Shown piece by piece: positions 59,213 to 64,000 of a stretch of DNA of 64,000 nt. Source of the stretch: Amycolatopsis endophytica. Lineage in GTDB: Bacteria; Actinomycetota; Actinomycetes; Mycobacteriales; Pseudonocardiaceae. The stretch covers positions 4,960,001 through 5,024,000 of the forward strand of contig NZ_JACCFK010000001.1 in assembly GCF_013410405.1 (NCBI RefSeq). The letters are read 5' to 3'. Position 1 is the stretch's first letter. Each line of letters begins with the position of its first letter. A program made the position numbers and the translations under genes. Under the pieces are notes generated by a model. That model made no database searches. It was not told where the DNA came from and was given only the letters and a program-made list of their open reading frames with translations.

Positions 59213-60555
59213 CCACCGGCAACGAAGCCGCCGCCCCTGCCGGAAGCGAGGGCCGCCGACCCGCCGGCGATTCCGGAACCGTCCGCACCCCGGCGCAAGT
59301 CCGTCGCGTCGCCCTTGCCGGCGGCATCGGCACCCTCATCGAGTACTACGACTACGCCCTCTACGGCTACGTCTCGACGATCATCGCGCCACTGTTCTTC
59401 CCCGGCAGCGACCCGGTCGCGTCCCTGCTGGCGGTGCTGGCCGTGTTCGCACTGTCCTATGTGGTCCGCCCGCTCGGCGGGATCTTCTTCGGCTGGGTCG
59501 GCGACCGCTACGGGCGCAGGCAGGCGCTGATGGTCACGGTGATCGGCATCGGTGTGGCCAACACCGCGATCGGCGTGCTGCCGACCTACGCCGTGGCCGG
59601 GGTACTGGCACCGGTCCTGCTCGTGCTCGTGCGCGTCGCCCAAGGGTTCTTCGCCGGCGGGGAGGTCGGCGGCGCCGCGACGGTGATCGCCGAAGCAGCG
59701 CCCCGGGGCAAGCGGGCCCGCTACGGCGCCTTCACCCCCATGGGCACCAACGGCGGCTTCGCGATCGCCTCGGCCGCCATCGGCATCGTCTCCGGCGTGC
59801 TGGCCACCCAGCAGCTCAACACCTGGGGCTGGCGCATCCCGTTCCTGATCGGTCTGCCGCTGACCGTCGTCTGCTACTTCGCCCGCCGCATGCTGCCCGA
59901 CATCGACCAGAAGGTCTCGCTCGGCAAGCACGGCTTCCCGCTCGTGACGGCGCTGAAGAGCTACCCCGGTTCGCTGCTGCAGGCCACCGCCCTCGGAGTC
60001 GGCGTCCAGGGCGCGGCCTACATCGGATCGACCTTCATCAGCATCTACCTGGTGTCCAACCTGCACTACCCCAAGTCGCCGGTGTACTGGATCACCGCCG
60101 GCGTAACTCTCTTCGCCGTGGCACTGATGCCCTTCACAGGGCGCCTCGCCGACCGCATCGGCACGTTCAAGGTCGCCACGATCGGGCTCGCCGGGTACGC
60201 GATCGTCACCTACCCCGCGTTCCTGCTGATGGACATCGGCAACCTCGGCCTGGCAGCGCTCGGCTACGTCGCGATCATGGTGAACATGGCGTTCCTGCAG
60301 GTCGCCTCGTTCACCCTGACGCCCCGCCTGTTCCCCGACGAGGTCCGCTACACCGGCACCGCGCTGGCCACCAACATCTCCGTCGTCATCGCCGGCGGCA
60401 CCGCGCCCTACGTGGCCACCTGGCTCGTCCAGCAGACCCACGACCTGCGCTCGCCCTACTACTTCGTCGCCACGACGTGCCTGATCGGCCTGATCGCGAT
60501 CGCCACCATGCGCAAGCGGCTCGCCTCCGACTTCGCCGCGGCGGGCGCGCGGTGA
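59209..60555 (+). CDS. MHS family MFS transporter
   Basis: 448 residues, ATG overlapping the previous stop. Signature IGTLIEYYDYALYGYV in TM1, loop VGDRYGRRQAL, GEVGGAATVIAEAAPRGKRARYG; about twelve membrane segments. It is embedded in the operon with overlaps on both sides, so it is the dedicated importer of the acid-sugar-like substrate. Confidence 0.92.
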   Translation: MTTGNEAAAPAGSEGRRPAGDSGTVRTPAQVRRVALAGGIGTLIEYYDYALYGYVSTIIAPLFFPGSDPVASLLAVLAVFALSYVVRPLGGIFFGWVGDRYGRRQALMVTVIGIGVANTAIGVLPTYAVAGVLAPVLLVLVRVAQGFFAGGEVGGAATVIAEAAPRGKRARYGAFTPMGTNGGFAIASAAIGIVSGVLATQQLNTWGWRIPFLIGLPLTVVCYFARRMLPDIDQKVSLGKHGFPLVTALKSYPGSLLQATALGVGVQGAAYIGSTFISIYLVSNLHYPKSPVYWITAGVTLFAVALMPFTGRLADRIGTFKVATIGLAGYAIVTYPAFLLMDIGNLGLAALGYVAIMVNMAFLQVASFTLTPRLFPDEVRYTGTALATNISVVIAGGTAPYVATWLVQQTHDLRSPYYFVATTCLIGLIAIATMRKRLASDFAAAGAR

Positions 60556-61460
60556 GAGCAGACCTCCGGGAGCTGGTGACGCGGCAGGTGAAGGCGGGAG
60601 CGGCGGTTCCCGCGTTCACCTGCTACGGCGCCGACACCGCGCTGGCCGTCGTCGCCGCGGCCGAGGCTCTGCGGCTTCCGGTCGTCCTTCTCGTCGCGCC
60701 CTCCAGCGCCACCGCCGCCTCCGGTCCGAAGCTGATCGCGACGTTGCGGCACATCGCCGACGACTCGGCCGTGCCGGTCTGCGTCCAGCTCGACCACGCC
60801 AAGGACGAGGCGGTGATCCGGAGAGGAATCGACGCCGGCGCCGACGCTGTGCTCGCCGACGGATCACACCTGCCGCCGGAGGACAACGCCGCCTTCGTCC
60901 GGCGGGTCCGGCAATTCGCCCGACCCGCCGGAGTGGTGGTGGAAGCGGAGCTCGGAAGCGTGCCCGGGGCCGAAGACCAAGCCGGCGCCCACAGCGCCGA
61001 CATGGCGGGGAAAACCGATCCGGCGACGGTCAGCCCGTTCCTGACGGCCTCGGGTGCCCAGCTGCTCGCCTGCGGCGTGGGCAACGTGCACGGCCTCTAC
61101 CGGGGCGAGCCCGCACTCGACTGGCGGCTGCTGGCCGCGATACGCGCGCAGGCGGGCGACGTGCCCCTGGTCCTGCACGGCGCCTCCGGACTGGCCGAGA
61201 CTGATCTGCGCGCCGCGGCTTCCGCGGGAGTCGGCAAAGTCAACGTCAACACCGAGCTGCGGACAGCCATGCTGGATGCGATCGAGCGAAACATCGCCGC
61301 GTGCCGGTCCGCGGGAGAGGACATGCTGACGCTGGCCGGTGCGACGGCCTCGGCCGCGGACGAGGTTGCTCGCCACCTTCTCTCCGTCATGGCCGATGTG
61401 TCCGCTCCTTCCGCAGGCATGGGTGTCGTCCGATCCCCGGAACCCGCACAGAGCGGGTGA
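60552..61460 (+). CDS. Class II (zinc) ketose-bisphosphate aldolase family protein
   Basis: 302 residues from GTG (GTGA overlap). Class II aldolase zinc and catalytic motifs: VCVQLDHAKDEAVIRRGIDAG, VVVEAELGSVPGAED, CGVGNVHGLYRGEP, LVLHGASGLAETDLRAAASAGVGKVNVNTELR. It cleaves a phosphorylated ketose or keto acid. Following a DUF1537 kinase, it probably splits the phosphorylated 3-oxo acid to a triose-phosphate-type product. A 6-bp stem around the stop codon (61442-61458) may end the operon. Confidence 0.9.
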   Translation: MRADLRELVTRQVKAGAAVPAFTCYGADTALAVVAAAEALRLPVVLLVAPSSATAASGPKLIATLRHIADDSAVPVCVQLDHAKDEAVIRRGIDAGADAVLADGSHLPPEDNAAFVRRVRQFARPAGVVVEAELGSVPGAEDQAGAHSADMAGKTDPATVSPFLTASGAQLLACGVGNVHGLYRGEPALDWRLLAAIRAQAGDVPLVLHGASGLAETDLRAAASAGVGKVNVNTELRTAMLDAIERNIAACRSAGEDMLTLAGATASAADEVARHLLSVMADVSAPSAGMGVVRSPEPAQSG

Positions 61461-61974
61461 GTGTGTCGCGGGCGGGACATCTCCGCGACCACGCCGTCCG
61501 TGATCCGAGTAGCGGTGCCGGGGGCCGCGTGCCACAGGGGCCGGTCCTGCCCTCACGACCGGTCTGGTCAGCGTGCCCGGCGTGCCCAAGGTGCTCGGTC
61601 CTCTCCGCGGCCGGCCGCCCCGCGCACGGTTCCCGATGTGCCGGGCCGGACCCGCCGATCGTGAAACAGTCCCCGTCGGGACGCCGCGGGGGAGTGGTCG
61701 TGTCCTCGGTATTCGTCCGGGCCTCCCCGATCGCGGTCCCGCGCGAGGGCGGGTCATCCGCCGGTGCCGTGTGGTTGCGCGGGCAGCGAACTGAAGTACC
61801 ACGCCGCACCGGCGGAACACCCCGGCCTCGTCGTGCGACTGGGCGGCACCAGCGCCTACTTCCCCCAGCTCTCCCCGGGTATGCGGGAGGAACTCCTCGC
61901 GCGCGCGTGCGCGGGGGGCGAGGGCCTGCCGGGTGGAACGCAGCTCCTCGGAACTCGGCAAGGCCACAGCCGGG
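61461..61974. other. Gene-poor stretch after the nine-gene operon
   Basis: About 510 bases with no gene I can support. Frames are open but low in recognisable motifs. It leads into a decayed SDR gene, so this may be degraded coding DNA, perhaps including the lost N-terminal part of that SDR. Confidence 0.4.
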
Positions 61975-62345
61975 CACTTTGGACTCTATCCGGCCCGCTT
62001 CGGCCGGCTCGACCGCGTCGTCAACAACGTCGGCGCCGGCCTGTTCTCCGTCTTCGAGTCCACGCCGGTGGACACCATCCGGGCGCTGTCCGACACCAAC
62101 GTCTTCGGGATGACGCAGGTGAGGCGGTCCGCTCTGCCGATCCTCGCGGCCCACGGCGGCGGGCACCCGATCGCGATCAGTTCCTGCGCCGGGATCGTCC
62201 CTGCGCCACGAGGCAGCCGCACGCGGGGTCTCGGGCAAGCTCGTCGAGCCCGTTCGCGCGGGCGACCAACTTTCCGGCCCGCGCCGCCGAGAGCGCGCCG
62301 GCCGCCCCCGCGAATCAGCGGATCGCCTTGGCGCTCGCCGCATCG
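61975..62345 (+). pseudogene. Decayed short-chain dehydrogenase
   Basis: One frame reads FGRLDRVVNNVGAGLFSVFE and goes on through a DTNVFGMTQV segment to an ISSCAGIV end, a typical SDR middle part (NNAG and Ser regions). Right after SSCAGIV the SDR pattern resumes in another frame as SLRHEAAARGVSGKLVEPV, the post-active-site segment (LRHE..G..V.LVEPG). The Tyr-x3-Lys region between them, about 25-40 residues, is deleted. A third frame then gives ANQRIALALAA, like the SDR C-terminal helix. The cofactor loop at the N terminus is missing. An inactive remnant. Confidence 0.7.
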
Positions 62346-62433
62346 CGCCCGCGCAACGTCGGCGACGGTCGGGTGAATCGAGTCCCCGAACAGCGCGAGC
62401 ACCGCGCCGGCCGGCGAGTCGGGCCTGGGGAGG

Positions 62434-63357
62434 TCAGACGATGGCGACCGGGTCGAGCATCGAGCCGGTCGCTCCCTCGATCTTGATGGGCAAGGCCACG
62501 AACAGGAACTCGTACGCGCGGTCGCGGGCGAGCTCTTCGAGGTAGATCGACTCGAAGAGGTAGATCGCGTTCTCGATGAGCAGCAGCGTGTGCACCGGCT
62601 GGGGGTTGGCCGGGTTGCCGGGATCGGGAGCCGGCTGCACTTCGAAGGTCTCGGTATCGCTCCCCGCGGCGACGACCCCGCTGTCGAGCAGCCATCGGGC
62701 CGCACTGATGTCCGGTCCGGCGGTCGCGTGGCGGGCCAGTGCTTCGCTGTCGGGCCATTTGCCGAGGTAGCCGGTGCGAACGAGTACGACATCGCCAGGC
62801 CGCACCTCGGTGTCCTGGTGCCGTGCGATCGCTTGGAGTTCTTCACCGGTGACCGGGTCCGACTTCGGCAAGGCCGCGACGCCCCGGTAGGCGGGCACGT
62901 CGAGCATGACGCCGCGGGTGATGAACGGGGGCAGTTTCGCGGCGTCGCCGTGGCGGGGACCGCCGTCGCCGAGGTGCTCGCGAGCGTTGCCGCCGCCGTA
63001 CCAGTGGTCGTCCTCGCCGATGGTCATGTGCGCCAGCGCGTCCACATGCGCCCCGCAGTGCGAGGTGGCGCTGACCAGTTCGGCCATGTAGCCGAGGTTG
63101 ACGTCGTTGCGCGGACCCCACGGCTGGCGGCCTTCGGCGCGCAGGCCGGCCGGAGTGCGCGCCATGTGGACCTGAAACGGCGGGTGGGATCCGAACAGCG
63201 GCATACCAGTGAACCGGGGCAGGGACAGCGAGTAGACGTCGCCGCGGTCGGGTAACGCCAGCGCGGCCAGGATCTCCTGCGGCTTCCGGAAGGCCGCGGG
63301 CCCGCGCTCGGGGTCGATGCCGGCCGGTTTGCTCTGGCGGTCGGTGTTGACGCTCAT
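62434..63357 (-). CDS. Cyclase family protein (kynurenine formamidase-like metal hydrolase)
   Basis: 307 residues. The PF04199 metal motif HxGTHxD...H appears as TSHCGAHVDALAH, with Ala for Thr, near residue 100. Further blocks: DVYSLSLPRFTGMPLF, GVMLDVPAY, RPGDVVLVRTGYLGKW, GPDISAARWLLDSGVVAAGSDTETFE, HTLLLIENAIYLFE, EFLFVALPIKIEGATGSMLDPVAIV. Such enzymes hydrolyse N-formylkynurenine, isatin or similar amides and cyclic compounds. It is divergent from the beta-keto acid cleavage enzyme gene, with a decayed segment between. Confidence 0.9.
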   Translation of the reverse strand: MSVNTDRQSKPAGIDPERGPAAFRKPQEILAALALPDRGDVYSLSLPRFTGMPLFGSHPPFQVHMARTPAGLRAEGRQPWGPRNDVNLGYMAELVSATSHCGAHVDALAHMTIGEDDHWYGGGNAREHLGDGGPRHGDAAKLPPFITRGVMLDVPAYRGVAALPKSDPVTGEELQAIARHQDTEVRPGDVVLVRTGYLGKWPDSEALARHATAGPDISAARWLLDSGVVAAGSDTETFEVQPAPDPGNPANPQPVHTLLLIENAIYLFESIYLEELARDRAYEFLFVALPIKIEGATGSMLDPVAIV

Positions 63358-63700
63358 GAGGATTTCTCTCCCTCTGCTGAGAACGGCGCCGTGGCGGCGA
63401 GGTGTCCGGTGGCGAGGCGCTCGCCCAGTCCTTTCAGGAATGGCTCGGCCTCGTCCAGGACCGGCTCACGGCTGGTGCGAAGTCGTCCGGGGCATGGATC
63501 GCGTGCGGGCCCGTGGCCGGCAGCCGCTTGATCGGCGGAGCACACCGGCGCGCCCTTGACGCGCGGGCTCCGCGCCTCGGGGGAACCTGCTCCGGCGATC
63601 GCCAGGCGATTCCGCGGCGAAAACCGGTCTCTCCGGCCGCTCCGGCGTCCGGAGTCGCACCGTCCGCAGCTGCGTCGCGGGTCCTTGGCAACGACATGGA
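63354..63700 (-). pseudogene. Frameshifted remnant, possibly an alpha/beta hydrolase C-terminal end
   Basis: A minus-strand frame ending at 63354 overlaps the cyclase ATG by 4 bp (ATGA) and has a protein-like tail, EPVLDEAEPFLKGLGERLA and on to the stop. Upstream the same frame is not protein-like, but the neighbouring frame contains PPIKRLPATGPHAIHAPDDF, resembling the catalytic-histidine end of alpha/beta hydrolases. A single frameshift near 63450-63470 would join them. The rest of such a gene is absent. Confidence 0.4.
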
Positions 63701-63715
63701 CGCAGGTTATCATCG

Positions 63716-63727
63716 ATTATCGATAAT
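63716..63727. promoter_or_regulatory. Palindromic operator candidate before the BKACE gene
   Basis: ATTATCGATAAT is a perfect 12-bp palindrome, 20 bp before the ATG at 63747, within an AT-rich patch also containing ATCGAT and an outer TTATC/GATAA pair. This is unusual base composition for the window and a likely repressor site. Confidence 0.55.
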
Positions 63728-63746
63728 GAACACGTTGGGAGGGACG

Positions 63747-64000
63747 ATGACGGGCAAGGCGCCGAAGCCGGCGATCATTACCTGCGCTCCGACCGGTGCG
63801 ATCCACACTCCGACGATGTCGCCGGCGCTGCCGGTCACGCCCGAGGAGATCGCGGAGGCGAGCCTGGCGGCGGCCGGAGCGGGCGCGGCGATCGTGCACC
63901 TGCACGTCCGCGACCCGGAGGACGGGCACCCGGTCCAGGACGCCGGCCTGTTCAAGGAGGTCATCGCCGCCGTCAAGGACAAATCCGAGGTGATCATCAA
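63747..64000 (+). CDS. Beta-keto acid cleavage enzyme (BKACE, DUF849), N-terminal fragment
   Basis: About 84 residues before the right edge. KPAIITCAPTGAIHTPTMSP, LPVTPEEIAEASLAAAGAGA and IVHLHVRDPEDGHPV are the standard opening, with the zinc pair His-Leu-His. BKACEs condense a beta-keto acid with acetyl-CoA, giving acetoacetate and an acyl-CoA. The ATG at 63747 is preferred because GGGAGGGA lies just upstream; an in-frame ATG at 63726 sits inside the palindrome. It is divergent from the cyclase gene. Confidence 0.9.
   Translation, partial: MTGKAPKPAIITCAPTGAIHTPTMSPALPVTPEEIAEASLAAAGAGAAIVHLHVRDPEDGHPVQDAGLFKEVIAAVKDKSEVII

Noticed and set aside
61764..62486. 240-residue plus-strand frame as an intact gene
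   Set aside because: SDR-like segments occur in shifting frames through this area, so the frame is decayed DNA rather than a gene.

Overview
The window is high-GC DNA with dense, coding-rich gene clusters, frequent GTG starts and many 4-bp ATGA/GTGA gene overlaps. Together with an actinobacterial-looking set of LacI, IclR, GntR and LuxR regulators, this suggests an actinomycete, perhaps of the Pseudonocardiaceae (Amycolatopsis-like). No rRNA, tRNA, phage, transposase or CRISPR was seen. Almost everything is catabolic: about ten substrate-specific operons sit side by side. Most have their own regulator, and five of them have their own transporter of the metabolite:H+ symporter (MHS) branch of the major facilitator superfamily.

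Layout, left part (mostly minus strand): the start of an enolase-superfamily gene with a LacI regulator (1-1136); a hydantoinase-type operon (IclR, hyuB, hyuA, MHS transporter, dihydroorotase-like protein with lost metal ligands; 1553-9084); a GntR-controlled operon in which an alcohol dehydrogenase, aldehyde dehydrogenase, family III CoA-transferase, CitE-like lyase and 2-hydroxyacid dehydrogenase could oxidise, activate and cleave one substrate (9383-17270), with a predicted leaderless promoter; and a one-carbon operon metF-purU-folP-ligM-folD (17417-22339) in which a LigM-type O-demethylase loads methyl groups from methoxylated aromatics onto tetrahydrofolate.

Middle: a short plus-strand ring-cleavage-like operon (FAH hydrolase, extradiol-type VOC dioxygenase, alpha/beta hydrolase, YciI protein; 23486-26802) divergent from a GntR gene; an AraC gene; an amide-type operon (SDR, MHS transporter, C45 Ntn-hydrolase, polysaccharide-deacetylase-like hydrolase, SDR; 28101-32850) facing a LuxR-HTH/periplasmic-binding-domain fusion regulator; and a nearly complete glucuronide regulon (uxuB, uxaC, LacI, uidA, GPH symporter, manD; 34843-43053) with two matching LacI operators. 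This regulon should carry a glucuronide to 2-keto-3-deoxygluconate.

Right part: an orphan dimethylformamidase-large-subunit-like protein, a further MHS transporter, and LysR with a HisD/HpsN-like dehydrogenase and an amino acid permease (43138-50305). Next comes the most unusual unit: nine tightly coupled plus-strand genes (51522-61460) divergent from an IclR gene. They join CoA chemistry (MaoC hydratase, SDR, two unrelated CoA-transferases) to acid-sugar chemistry (DUF993, DUF1537 kinase, DenD-like dehydrogenase, class II aldolase) with an MHS transporter. I do not recognise a described pathway with this composition. The last 2.5 kb holds a decayed SDR gene, a cyclase-family hydrolase, a frameshifted remnant and the start of a beta-keto acid cleavage enzyme gene.
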